In this document: positions 44,868-54,277 of the stretch, in pieces
Position numbering within the stretch: the stretch's first letter is position 1
How the letters are laid out: the number at the start of each line of letters is the position of its first letter
NCBI RefSeq assembly: GCF_010915705.1
Contig: NZ_JAAIKE010000005.1
Span: 186,001 to 250,000, forward strand
Direction: 5' to 3'
Source of the DNA: Pseudotabrizicola algicola
Lineage (GTDB): Bacteria > Pseudomonadota > Alphaproteobacteria > Rhodobacterales > Rhodobacteraceae
DNA: 64,000 nt
The notes under the pieces: generated by a model
Told to the model about the DNA's origin: nothing
What the model saw: only the letters and a program-made list of their open reading frames with translations
Database searches by the model: none
Position numbers and translations under genes: made by a program

Positions 44868-47249
44868 ATGTTCATGAAGCATTCCCAAATTGCCGCGTCG
44901 ATCGCGCCGCGGTTCCTGCAGGCCGCCGAAGCCGCTGCGCGCGCCATTCCGCCTGCCTTTCCGCTGGATGCCACGGTGGCGGTGAACCCGTTCCTCGGGC
45001 AGACCGGCGAGGATCTGGCGGCTGCATCGGCGCGGCTGGGACGGGTGGCCGGAATCGGGCTGACGCTGCCGCGCGCCGAGCTTGCGGGGCGGGTCGCGGC
45101 CGGAGAGATCAGCGATGACGATCTGGTGGAGGCGCTGCTGGCCTGCGACTCGCCGGTGAAGCCGCAGGATCTGGGCTGGCTCAAGGCGCGGATGCGGCTG
45201 CCTGCCGCGCCGCCGGTGGCGCTGCCGACGGTGGCGCAGCTTGCGGCGGATGCGACGGGAATCGACTGGGGCGCGGTGCTGGCGCGCAGTTTCGGGCTGT
45301 GGGCAGCGGGGTTCTTTGACCGCGGGCAGGCGCTTTGGACGCCGCGGCCGGGGCATGGGGCCTTTGCCGCCTGGCGCGAATGGGCCACGCATGACCTGAC
45401 CCCCGAGATCGCGGGCCTGCACGGGTTCTGCGCCCATGTGGCCGAGGCGCCCGACACCGCCGAGCGGGCGATCTTGCGCGCCTCGGAAACGCTGGGGCTG
45501 ACGCCCGATGCCGCCGAGACGGTGTTCCACCGCTTGCTGGTCGATCTGGGCGGCTGGCCCATGCATGCGCGCTGGCTGCTCTGGCAGGCGGAACTGAAGG
45601 GCGGCACCGACAGCACGCTGGTGGAGCTTCTGGCGATCCGGCTGGTGTGGGAAGAGGCACTGCTGGCGCTTTGTCCGGTGGTGGGGGGGCAGTGGCGGGC
45701 CACGGTGGCGGCGCATGAAGCGCCGGTGCAACCCAGTCCAGACCAGGTGTTGGACGCGGTGCTGCAAGAAGCGGCAGAACGGGCGCATCAGCGCAAGCTG
45801 GCCAGCCTGCTGAGCGGCCCCGCCACGCCGAAGGACACCCCTGTGCTGCAGGCGGCCTTTTGCATCGACGTGCGGTCGGAAGTGTTCCGGCGGATGCTGG
45901 AGGCGCAGGATCACCGCATCGAAACCATTGGCTTTGCAGGATTTTTCGGCCTGCCCCTTGCGCATCGGCCAAGCGGCACCGATGAGGTGCAGGCGCATCT
46001 GCCCGCGCTGTTGTCGCCCTCGCTGGTCTCGACCAGCCATGCCAGCCCTGTGGCCGAGGCCGAGGCGCGGATCGGTGCGCGGGCGGCGCGGGCCTGGGGG
46101 CGGTTCCGGCAGGCGGCGGTGTCTTCCTTCGCCTTTGTCGAGGCGGCGGGGCCGCTTTATGGGGGCAAGCTGGTTCGCGACGCGCTGGGCCTTGTGCCCA
46201 ATCCGCTGCAACCCGCGCCGATGCCACAGATCGAAGGCGGGCTGACGGCGGCGCAAAAGGCACAGACGGCGGCGGCGGTGCTGCGGGCGATGAGCCTGAC
46301 CGAAGGCCATGCCCCTGTGGTGCTGCTGATCGGTCACGGGGCGCAACTGTGCAACAACCCGCATGAAAGCGCCTATCACTGCGGGGCCTGCTGCGGGCAG
46401 ACCGGCGAGGTTTCGTCGCGGCTGCTGGCGGCGCTGCTCAATGACCCCGAAACGCGGCAGGGCCTGCCCGCGCTGGGGCTGAGCCTGCCCGCGCAGACGT
46501 TGTTTGTGGCAGGACAGCATGACACGGTGACCGATCAGGTGACCCTGTTCCGCGACTGCGCCGCGCCGGACCATGCCGATGCTCTGGCACAGGCCGAGGG
46601 CTGGCTGGCGGCGGCGGGTCTGCTGGCGCGGGCCGAGCGGGCGGCGCGAATGCCGGGGGCATCGGCACACACGCTGGCACGCCGTGCGGCGGACTGGGCC
46701 GAGGTGCGGCCGGAATGGGGGCTGGCGGGCTGCGCGGCCTTTGTCGCGGCCCCGCGCGGGGCGACGGCGGGACGCGATCTGCAGGGGCGGGCCTTTCTGC
46801 ACAGCTATGACTGGACGCAGGACCGGAGCTTTGCCACGCTGGAACTGATCCTGACCGCGCCTGTCGTGGTGGCAAGCTGGATCAGCCTGCAATATTACGG
46901 ATCGAGCGTTGCGCCGCAGGTTTTCGGCGGCGGCAACAAGCTGATCCACAATGTGGTGGGCGGCATCGGCGTGGTCGAGGGCAATGGCGGCCTGTTGCGG
47001 GCCGGTCTGCCCCTGCAGACGATCCATGACGGGGCGGGCATGGTGCATGACGCGCTGCGCCTGACGGTTCTGGTCGAGGCCCCGACAGAGGCGATCACGG
47101 CGGTGCTGGCCAAGCATGATTCCGTGCGGCAGCTTTTCGACAACGGCTGGCTGCATCTGTTTGCGCTGAATGGCGGGCAGATGTGCGCGCGCTATCGCCC
47201 CGGCCTGACATGGGAAGGCGTATCGGGCGCAGGGCAAGCGGCGGCCTGA
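44868..47249 (+). CDS. dabA: DabA, zinc carbonic-anhydrase-like subunit of the DAB inorganic-carbon pump (DUF2309)
   Basis: The 793-residue cytoplasmic, membrane-associated protein has zinc ligands equivalent to the characterised Halothiobacillus DabA: Cys332 and Asp334 in AFCIDVRSE, His490 in LIGHGAQLCNNPHES and Cys505 in YHCGACCG. The His-to-Cys distance of 15 matches the published enzyme. The N-terminal FPLDATVAVNPFLGQ and C-terminal TLVEAPTEAI-like segments are typical. It works with DabB to trap CO2 as bicarbonate, useful for autotrophy, anaplerosis or growth in low CO2. No RuBisCO or carboxysome genes occur in this window. Confidence 0.94.
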   Translation: MFMKHSQIAASIAPRFLQAAEAAARAIPPAFPLDATVAVNPFLGQTGEDLAAASARLGRVAGIGLTLPRAELAGRVAAGEISDDDLVEALLACDSPVKPQDLGWLKARMRLPAAPPVALPTVAQLAADATGIDWGAVLARSFGLWAAGFFDRGQALWTPRPGHGAFAAWREWATHDLTPEIAGLHGFCAHVAEAPDTAERAILRASETLGLTPDAAETVFHRLLVDLGGWPMHARWLLWQAELKGGTDSTLVELLAIRLVWEEALLALCPVVGGQWRATVAAHEAPVQPSPDQVLDAVLQEAAERAHQRKLASLLSGPATPKDTPVLQAAFCIDVRSEVFRRMLEAQDHRIETIGFAGFFGLPLAHRPSGTDEVQAHLPALLSPSLVSTSHASPVAEAEARIGARAARAWGRFRQAAVSSFAFVEAAGPLYGGKLVRDALGLVPNPLQPAPMPQIEGGLTAAQKAQTAAAVLRAMSLTEGHAPVVLLIGHGAQLCNNPHESAYHCGACCGQTGEVSSRLLAALLNDPETRQGLPALGLSLPAQTLFVAGQHDTVTDQVTLFRDCAAPDHADALAQAEGWLAAAGLLARAERAARMPGASAHTLARRAADWAEVRPEWGLAGCAAFVAAPRGATAGRDLQGRAFLHSYDWTQDRSFATLELILTAPVVVASWISLQYYGSSVAPQVFGGGNKLIHNVVGGIGVVEGNGGLLRAGLPLQTIHDGAGMVHDALRLTVLVEAPTEAITAVLAKHDSVRQLFDNGWLHLFALNGGQMCARYRPGLTWEGVSGAGQAAA

Positions 47250-47257
47250 GCTGTCCA

Positions 47258-47293
47258 TGCCCCCCCGCACGCACGAAGGCAGGCGGGGGGTGC
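47258..47293. terminator. Bidirectional hairpin between dabA and glpR
   Basis: CCCCCCGC at 47261-47268 pairs perfectly with GCGGGGGG at 47283-47290, with a 14-base loop and TGC repeats outside. It lies between the two convergent stop codons, 11 bases after dabA and 12 before the glpR stop. No T run follows on either strand, so it is at best a weak terminator. Confidence 0.45.
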
Positions 47294-47304
47294 ACCCCTG
47301 CCCG

Positions 47305-48066
47305 TCAGCAGGCGACGGTGACGCGGGTTCCCCAGCCTTCGCAGGCGGACATCAGGTTGTCGGGCAGGGGCTGATCGGTGAACACCGCATCCAGTTCCGA
47401 CAGGCTGGCGATTCGCGCCGGAGCGGATCGGCCAAGCTTGCTGTGATCTGTCACCAGAAACGCCTGACGCGCCTGCCGCAGGATGGCGCGGCTGACGCGA
47501 ACTTCGGCCAGATCGAAGTCGAGCAGGTCGCCATCACGGTCGAGCGCGGAGGTGCCGATGACCGCGAAATCGACCTTGAACTGCTCGATGAACTGTGTGG
47601 TCAACTCGCCGACCAGACCACCGTCGCTGCGCCGCAGCGCGCCGCCCGCCAGCATGATCTCGCAACTGGGATTGGCCAGCAACAGATTGGCAACATTCAT
47701 GTTATTGGTCACGACGGTGATGTTGCGATGATGGACAAGTTCGCGGGCGACGGCCTCGGTCGTGGTGCCAAGGTTCATGATGATCGAGGCGTTGTCGGGG
47801 ATGGCTGCGGCGCAGGCGCGGGCGATGGCGGCCTTTGCCGACTCGTTCATCTTGCGGCGGGCGTCATAGCCGATATTGGCCACGCCCGTGCGCGGCACCG
47901 CCCCGCCATGCACCCTGTCCAGATGCCCGGCCTCTGCCAGTTCGGTGAGGTCGCGGCGGATCGTCTGCAGCGTCACGTCAAACCGCTGCGCCAGATCTTC
48001 CACCACGACCCGGCCTTCCTGCCGGGCAATCTCGAGAATACCGCTTTGCCTAAAATTCAATGCCAC
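47305..48066 (-). CDS. glpR: DeoR-family glycerol-3-phosphate regulon repressor GlpR
   Basis: The 253-residue repressor has an N-terminal HTH (SGILEIARQEGRVVVEDLAQ, then FDVTLQTIRRDLTELAEAGH, residues 8-47) and a C-terminal sugar-phosphate sensor domain with NLGTTTEAVARELVHHRNIT and KVDFAVIGTSALDRDGDLLD. Its position divergent from glpD, and an ATGTTCG-type operator in between, support regulation of the glp locus by glycerol-3-phosphate and also of itself. Confidence 0.92.
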   Translation of the reverse strand: MALNFRQSGILEIARQEGRVVVEDLAQRFDVTLQTIRRDLTELAEAGHLDRVHGGAVPRTGVANIGYDARRKMNESAKAAIARACAAAIPDNASIIMNLGTTTEAVARELVHHRNITVVTNNMNVANLLLANPSCEIMLAGGALRRSDGGLVGELTTQFIEQFKVDFAVIGTSALDRDGDLLDFDLAEVRVSRAILRQARQAFLVTDHSKLGRSAPARIASLSELDAVFTDQPLPDNLMSACEGWGTRVTVAC

Positions 48067-48195
48067 AGATGCGTCCTTTCCTTCCCTTTTGCCATAACTC
48101 GGCGCGGTTTGTCACCGCCTGAAGTTTTGCGCCCCGTTATTCGTTTGCGCGCGGCTCCCGAAGAATACGTCAGATAAGCTGCCCTTTACCCGCGT

Positions 48196-48216
48196 AAATG
48201 TTCGTATCGAATATTT
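48196..48216. promoter_or_regulatory. GlpR operator-like dyad upstream of glpD
   Basis: AATGTTCGTATCGAATATTT (48197-48216) closely follows the E. coli GlpR consensus, WATGTTCG then CGAACATW around a short centre. It lies in the 244-base glpR/glpD gap about 95 bases before glpD. Weaker half-sites occur nearby (ATTCGTTTGCG at 48139-48149 and AATACGATTG at 48234-48243). The surrounding gap is AT-rich and must also hold the divergent promoters. Confidence 0.65.
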
Positions 48217-48310
48217 TCGCGCAAAAAGGAAAAAATACGATTGACGTGACGGGATCGGCTGGGGCAGGGTTGCGGCATGGGGGGGCAACCTTTCCAGGGG
48301 GGATTTCGAC

Positions 48311-49906
48311 TTGGACAATGCAGCAAACGGTCAGCCGACCGATATGGCAGACCTGTTCATCATCGGCGGCGGCATCAACGGCTGCGGCATTGCGCGTGAC
48401 GCGGCCGGGCGCGGCCTGTCGGTGGTGCTGGCCGAGCAGGGTGATCTTGCGCAGGGGACGTCATCTGCCTCGACCAAGCTGTTTCATGGCGGGCTGCGCT
48501 ATCTGGAGTATTTCGAGTTCCGCCTGGTGCGCGAGGCGCTGGAAGAGCGGGAAACCCTGCTGGCTGCGATGCCGCATATCTCGTGGCCGATGCGCTTTGT
48601 GCTGCCCTATCACCGCGACATGCGCTTCGAGAGCGACACGCCGACAAGCCGCCTGCTGGGGCTGGTGATGCCCTGGATGAAGGGGCGGCGTCCGGCATGG
48701 CTGATCCGGCTGGGGCTGTTCCTGTATGACACGCTGGGCGGGCGCAAGATTCTGCCGGCGACGCGCACGCTGGACCTGACGCGCGACAGCGCGGGCAAAC
48801 CGCTCAAGGCGAAGTTCGTGCGGGCCTACGAATATTCCGATTGCTGGATCGAGGATTCGCGGCTTGTGGTGCTGAACGCGCGGGATGCCGAGGCGCGGGG
48901 CGCGCGGATCATGGTGCAGACCCCTGTGGTCAGCGCGACGCGCAAGGGCGACCATTGGGAGATCGTGACGAACGGCCCCGGCGGAGCGGTCACCCACCGC
49001 GCCCGCGCGCTGGTGAATGCCGGCGGGCCGTGGGTCGAGGATGTGATCCGCAACGTGGCGCGCATCAATTCATCCGAAGGGGTCAGGCTGGTGCGGGGCA
49101 GCCATATCGTGACGCGCAAGCTTTACGACCACGACCGCTGCTATTTCTTTCAGGGCGAGGATGGCCGCATCATCTTTGCCATTCCCTACGAGCAGGACTT
49201 CACCCTGATCGGGACCACCGACAAGGACCACACGGGCGCGCCGAAAGCGGCGGTCTGCACCGACGAGGAGCGCGATTACCTGCTGGATTTCGCGTCGAAC
49301 TATTTCGCAACGCCTGTCACCCGTGAAGATGTGGTCTGGACCTATTCGGGTGTGCGCCCCCTGTATAACGACGGGGCGAAATCGGCGACCGCGGCGACGC
49401 GCGATTATGTGCTGTCGCTCGATCAGGCGGGGGCGCCTTTGCTGAACGTGTTCGGCGGCAAGATCACCACCTATCGCCGCCTCGCCGAATCCGCGATGGA
49501 AAAGCTGGCGCCGTTCTTTCCCGCTGCCAAGGGGAAATGGACCGCGCGTCAGGCGTTGCCGGGGGGGGATTTTCCGGTGGATGGCGTTGCGGCGCTGACG
49601 GCGGCGCTGCGCACGGCGCATCCCTATCTGACCGCCTATCACGCCGCCCGCCTGATCCGCGCCTATGGCACGGAGGCGATGACGCTGCTGGGCAGCGCGA
49701 AGGCCTATGCCGATCTGGGCGAGGATTTCGGCGCAAGCCTGACCGAGGCGGAATTGCGCTGGCTGATGGCGCGTGAATACGCGCACAGCGCCGCCGATGT
49801 GGTCTGGCGGCGCACCAAACTGGGCCTGCGGCTGACACCGGCGCAGATCGCCCGCATCGACGAGTACATGACCAATCGGCGGGCGGTCAGCCCGGCGGCG
49901 GAATAA
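48311..49906 (+). CDS. glpD: Glycerol-3-phosphate dehydrogenase, FAD-dependent
   Basis: The 531-residue membrane-associated flavoenzyme oxidises glycerol-3-phosphate to dihydroxyacetone phosphate and reduces quinone. The FAD motif is DLFIIGGGINGCGIARDAAG (residues 14-33); then STKLFHGGLRYLEYFEFRLV near 57 and TYSGVRPLYNDGAK near 340 are GlpD hallmarks. The C-terminal domain covers about 400-531. A TTG start at 48311 has AGGGGGG upstream; ATG 48344 (MADLFIIGGG) lacks a ribosome site, but both are possible. It leads the glpDSTPQUV genes. Confidence 0.93.
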   Translation: MDNAANGQPTDMADLFIIGGGINGCGIARDAAGRGLSVVLAEQGDLAQGTSSASTKLFHGGLRYLEYFEFRLVREALEERETLLAAMPHISWPMRFVLPYHRDMRFESDTPTSRLLGLVMPWMKGRRPAWLIRLGLFLYDTLGGRKILPATRTLDLTRDSAGKPLKAKFVRAYEYSDCWIEDSRLVVLNARDAEARGARIMVQTPVVSATRKGDHWEIVTNGPGGAVTHRARALVNAGGPWVEDVIRNVARINSSEGVRLVRGSHIVTRKLYDHDRCYFFQGEDGRIIFAIPYEQDFTLIGTTDKDHTGAPKAAVCTDEERDYLLDFASNYFATPVTREDVVWTYSGVRPLYNDGAKSATAATRDYVLSLDQAGAPLLNVFGGKITTYRRLAESAMEKLAPFFPAAKGKWTARQALPGGDFPVDGVAALTAALRTAHPYLTAYHAARLIRAYGTEAMTLLGSAKAYADLGEDFGASLTEAELRWLMAREYAHSAADVVWRRTKLGLRLTPAQIARIDEYMTNRRAVSPAAE

Positions 49907-49916
49907 GGGAACGCGG

Positions 49917-51017
49917 ATGGCTTTGGAATTGCACTCTGTGTCACGGTCGGTAGAGGGGCGGGTTCATATCCACCCGACGACCCTGACGCTGCAAAAGGGC
50001 ACGATGAACGTGCTGCTTGGCCCCACTTTGTCTGGCAAGACCAGCCTGATGCGGCTGATGGCGGGGCTGGATGCGCCGACCACCGGACGCATCCACTGGG
50101 ACGGGAAAGATGTGACGGGCCTGCGGGTGCAGGATCGCAAGGTCGCGATGGTCTATCAGCAGTTCATCAATTACCCCGGCCTGACGGTTTACGAGAACAT
50201 CGCCTCGCCGCTGCGGATCATGGGGCGGGACGCCAAGGACATCGACAAGGCGGTGCGCGAGACCGCAGAGATGATGCGTCTGACCCCGATGCTCCAGCGC
50301 AAGCCGCTGGAACTGTCGGGCGGGCAGCAGCAACGCTGCGCGCTGGCACGGGCGCTGGTCAAGGGCGCGGGGCTGGTCTTGCTGGACGAGCCGCTGGCGA
50401 ACCTTGACTACAAGCTGCGCGAGGAGTTGCGGATCGAGATTCCGCGCATCTTCGAAGCCTCGGGCGCGATCTTTGTCTATGCGACGACCGAACCCGAAGA
50501 GGCGCTGCTGCTGGGCGGCAATACCGCAGCCCTGCACGAGGGACAGGTGACCCAGTTCGGGCCGACCCCGCAGGTCTATCGCCAGCCTGCCGACATGACG
50601 ACGGCACGGGTGTTTTCGGACCCGCCGATGAACTTCCTGCCCTGCACGAAGGCGGGTGGGCAGCTTGCCTTGGGCGAGGCGACGGCCCCCGCGACCGGCA
50701 GTTTCGCCGCGCTGGCCGACGGGCGCTATACCGCAGGGTTTCGCGCCAATCACCTGACGCTGGAGCGCACATCTGCCGATGCGGTGCCGTTCCGCTGCAC
50801 GCTGGGCGTGACCGAGATCACCGGATCGGAGACGTTCCTGCACCTGAGGCACGGGGGCGACAAATGGGTGGGCCTTGTGCACGGGGTGCATGATCTGGCG
50901 GACGGAACCGAGGTGACGGTCTGGCTCGATCCGGCGCATGTCTACTTTTTCGATGCCGAGGGCCGTCTTGCGGCAGCGGCCGCCTATGCCCGCTCGGACG
51001 TCAAGGGAGCCGCGTAA
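49917..51017 (+). CDS. glpS: Glycerol ABC transporter ATPase GlpS
   Basis: The 366-residue ABC ATPase has Walker A GPTLSGKT at residues 35-42, signature LSGGQQQRCALARAL near 131, Walker B LVLLDEPLANLDYKL near 152 and an unusual H-loop region (FVYATTEPEEAL, where the usual His is replaced by Thr). A C-terminal TOBE-like domain follows from about 235. In rhizobia GlpS pairs with GlpT to energise glycerol import. It follows glpD by 10 bases. Confidence 0.93.
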   Translation: MALELHSVSRSVEGRVHIHPTTLTLQKGTMNVLLGPTLSGKTSLMRLMAGLDAPTTGRIHWDGKDVTGLRVQDRKVAMVYQQFINYPGLTVYENIASPLRIMGRDAKDIDKAVRETAEMMRLTPMLQRKPLELSGGQQQRCALARALVKGAGLVLLDEPLANLDYKLREELRIEIPRIFEASGAIFVYATTEPEEALLLGGNTAALHEGQVTQFGPTPQVYRQPADMTTARVFSDPPMNFLPCTKAGGQLALGEATAPATGSFAALADGRYTAGFRANHLTLERTSADAVPFRCTLGVTEITGSETFLHLRHGGDKWVGLVHGVHDLADGTEVTVWLDPAHVYFFDAEGRLAAAAAYARSDVKGAA

Positions 51018-51018
51018 G

Positions 51019-52095
51019 ATGGCACAGATCACGCTCAAGAACCTTGCGCACAGCTATTATCCGAATGCGACCAAGGAGTCGGATTTCGCGCTGAAGCAGA
51101 TGGATCACGTCTGGAAGGATGGCGGGGCCTATGCGCTGCTCGGCTCTTCCGGCTGCGGCAAGACCACGCTTTTGAACATCATTTCCGGTCTTTTGCGCCC
51201 GTCGCAAGGGCGGGTTCTGTTCGGTGACCGCGACGTGACCGATGCCGAGACATCCGAGCGCAACATCGCGCAGGTGTTCCAGTTTCCGGTCGTTTACGAC
51301 ACGATGACGGTGCGCGACAACCTTGCCTTCCCGCTGCGCAATCGCGGCATGGACCCGAAATATATTGCCGAGCGGGTGCAGGCCATTGCCCAGATGATCG
51401 GGATGGAGGACCGTCTGTCGCGCAAGGCCCAAGGGCTGACCGCCGATGCCAAGCAGAAGATCAGCCTTGGTCGCGGCATGGTGCGCGAGGATGTGAACGC
51501 CATCCTGTTCGACGAGCCGCTGACGGTGATCGACCCGCATATGAAGTGGGAACTGCGCACGCAGTTGAAAAAGCTGCACCGCGATTTCGGCCATACGATG
51601 ATTTACGTCACCCATGACCAGACCGAGGCGCTGACCTTCGCCGACAAGGTGGTGGTGATGTATGACGGGCGGGTCGTCCAGATGGGGACGCCCGAGGAAT
51701 TGTTCGAAACCCCGGCGCATACCTTTGTGGGCTATTTCATCGGCTCGCCGGGGATGAACCTGTTCAATGCCAAGATCGAGGGCAACCGCGCCCACCTGCA
51801 AGGGGCGTCGGTCAGTCTGGGTGCGGCCTATGGGCCACTAAGCGGCCGCACCCAGATCGGTATTCGTCCGGAATATGTGACGCTGAGCCGTGGCGAGGGC
51901 CTGCCCTGCCGCATCCGCCGTGTCGAGGACGTGGGCCGGCACCGGTTGATCCGCGCCGAGGTGGCGGGGCAGCCGATCAGCATCGTCGCGCCCGAGGGCA
52001 TGGAGATTGGCGCGGACCTGACCCATGCCGCCTTCGCACCGGGCAAGATCAATGTCTATGCCGATGACTGGCGCGTAACGGGGGGGGCTGCGTGA
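51019..52095 (+). CDS. glpT: Glycerol ABC transporter ATPase GlpT (degenerate signature)
   Basis: The 358-residue ABC ATPase has an intact Walker A (GSSGCGKT, residues 42-49), a Walker B AILFDEP at 161-167 and the H-loop VTHDQTEAL. The ABC signature LSGGQ is replaced by LTADAKQ at 140-146. GlpS has the reverse defect: a good signature but no switch His. The heterodimer would therefore have one consensus and one degenerate catalytic site, as in several asymmetric ABC proteins. It starts one base after the glpS stop. Confidence 0.93.
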   Translation: MAQITLKNLAHSYYPNATKESDFALKQMDHVWKDGGAYALLGSSGCGKTTLLNIISGLLRPSQGRVLFGDRDVTDAETSERNIAQVFQFPVVYDTMTVRDNLAFPLRNRGMDPKYIAERVQAIAQMIGMEDRLSRKAQGLTADAKQKISLGRGMVREDVNAILFDEPLTVIDPHMKWELRTQLKKLHRDFGHTMIYVTHDQTEALTFADKVVVMYDGRVVQMGTPEELFETPAHTFVGYFIGSPGMNLFNAKIEGNRAHLQGASVSLGAAYGPLSGRTQIGIRPEYVTLSRGEGLPCRIRRVEDVGRHRLIRAEVAGQPISIVAPEGMEIGADLTHAAFAPGKINVYADDWRVTGGAA

Positions 52096-52963
52096 TGATA
52101 AAGACCCAGAACAACAAGGCGTGGTTTCTGGTGCTGCCCGTGCTGGTGGTGGTGGCCTTCTCGGCGGTGCTGCCGCTGATGACGGTGGTCAACTACGCGC
52201 TGAACGACACATTCGGCAACAACAAGTTCTTCTGGGTGGGGCTGGAGTGGTTCGAGGAAATGGTCACCTCGTCGCGTCTGCATGACGCCTTGGGCCGCCA
52301 GATCTTGTTCTCGGCCATCATCCTGACAATCCAGGTGCCGCTGGGGATCTACATCGCGCTCAACATGCCGAAAAAGGGGTTCTGGGCCTCGTTCTGTCTG
52401 GTGCTGATGTCGCTGCCGCTGCTGATCCCGTTCAACGTGGTGGGCACGATCTGGCAGATTTTCGGCCGCGTCGACATCGGGCTTCTGGGGCACACGCTGG
52501 GCGCGCTCGGGATTGACTACAATTACACCAACGACCCGTTCGACGCGTGGATGACGGTCATCGTGATGGACGTCTGGCACTGGACCTCGCTTGTGGCGCT
52601 GTTGGCCTATGCCGGGCTGCAATCCATCCCGCAGGCCTATTATCAGGCCGCCAAGATCGATCAGGCCAGCCGCTGGGCCGTGTTCCGCTACATCGAATTG
52701 CCCAAGATGCAGGGCGTGCTGCTGATCGCCATCCTGTTGCGCTTCATGGACAGTTTCATGATCTACACCGAGCCCTTCGTGGTGACAGGCGGCGGCCCCG
52801 GCAATTCGACCACCTTCCTGTCGATCGATCTGGTGAAGATGGCGATCGGCCAGTTCGACCTTGGTCCGGCGGCGGCGTTCAGCCTGATGTATTTCCTCGT
52901 CATCCTTCTTGTGTCCTGGGTGTTCTTTACCGTGATGACCAACCTTGATCGGCAGGAGTCCAA

Positions 52964-52967
<4 letters not shown>
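52095..52967 (+). CDS. glpP: Glycerol ABC transporter permease GlpP
   Basis: The 290-residue inner-membrane permease of the MalF/UgpA type has about six segments. An EAA loop, QAYYQAAKIDQASRWAVFRYIELPKMQGVLL, lies near residues 180-210. The N-terminal AWFLVLPVLVVVAFSAVLPL is the first membrane segment. TGATG overlap with glpT sets the start; an in-frame GTG three bases earlier is possible. It forms the pore with GlpQ. Confidence 0.93.
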
Positions 52968-53769
<802 letters not shown>

Positions 53770-53770
<1 letters not shown>

Positions 53771-54195
53771 TGACCGCTTCGAACAACGCCGCGGCCAAGG
53801 GCGCCAACTGGACGCTGATCAGCCTGTCTGCTGCCGCCGTGATGGGGGCCATCCTGGGCGCGCTGCTGCTGGCGGCGCCACGGCAGGACGGCGCCATCGC
53901 ATGGTTCGCCCCGATGAACCCCGGCGGCTGGATGGCATGGACCCTGCCCGTCGCCCTGTTCTTCTGGACGATCGCCTGTCTTCTGGTGACCTTCACGCTG
54001 CTGGCGATCCGCTTTCCCGAAACCCCGCGTGTCGGCGTTTTGCGGATCGAAACCACGCGGGGCGATCGTCTGTTCATCTCGCTTCTCGGCTCGGCCTTCA
54101 TCTGCCTTGGCTGGCTGTTCTTTTTCGGCGCTCCGCTCTGGGGTGCCGTCATCCTCTGCCTTGTCTATGCCGCAGCGGTCTTCCGCTGGGTCTAG
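53770..54195 (+). CDS. glpU: GlpU, small integral membrane protein of the glycerol transporter locus (DUF2160)
   Basis: The 141-residue protein has four hydrophobic stretches: WTLISLSAAAVMGAILGALL, MAWTLPVALFFWTIACLLVT, LFISLLGSAFICLGWLFFFG and LWGAVILCLVYAAAVFRW. Its place between glpQ and glpV matches the rhizobial glpSTPQUV order, where the role of GlpU is unknown. It is coupled to glpQ by TGATG. Confidence 0.87.
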
Positions 54196-54277
54196 GCAGG
54201 ACGGCCACGACCGGACACAGCACAAAGACTGCGCCCGGCACCACATCTGTTGACTGATATTTCTGGGAGGAAATGGA

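Noticed and set aside
44457-47270. 937-codon minus-strand frame opposite dabA
   Set aside because: DabA on the plus strand has all catalytic motifs; the antisense frame is Arg/Pro/Gln-rich with no domain.
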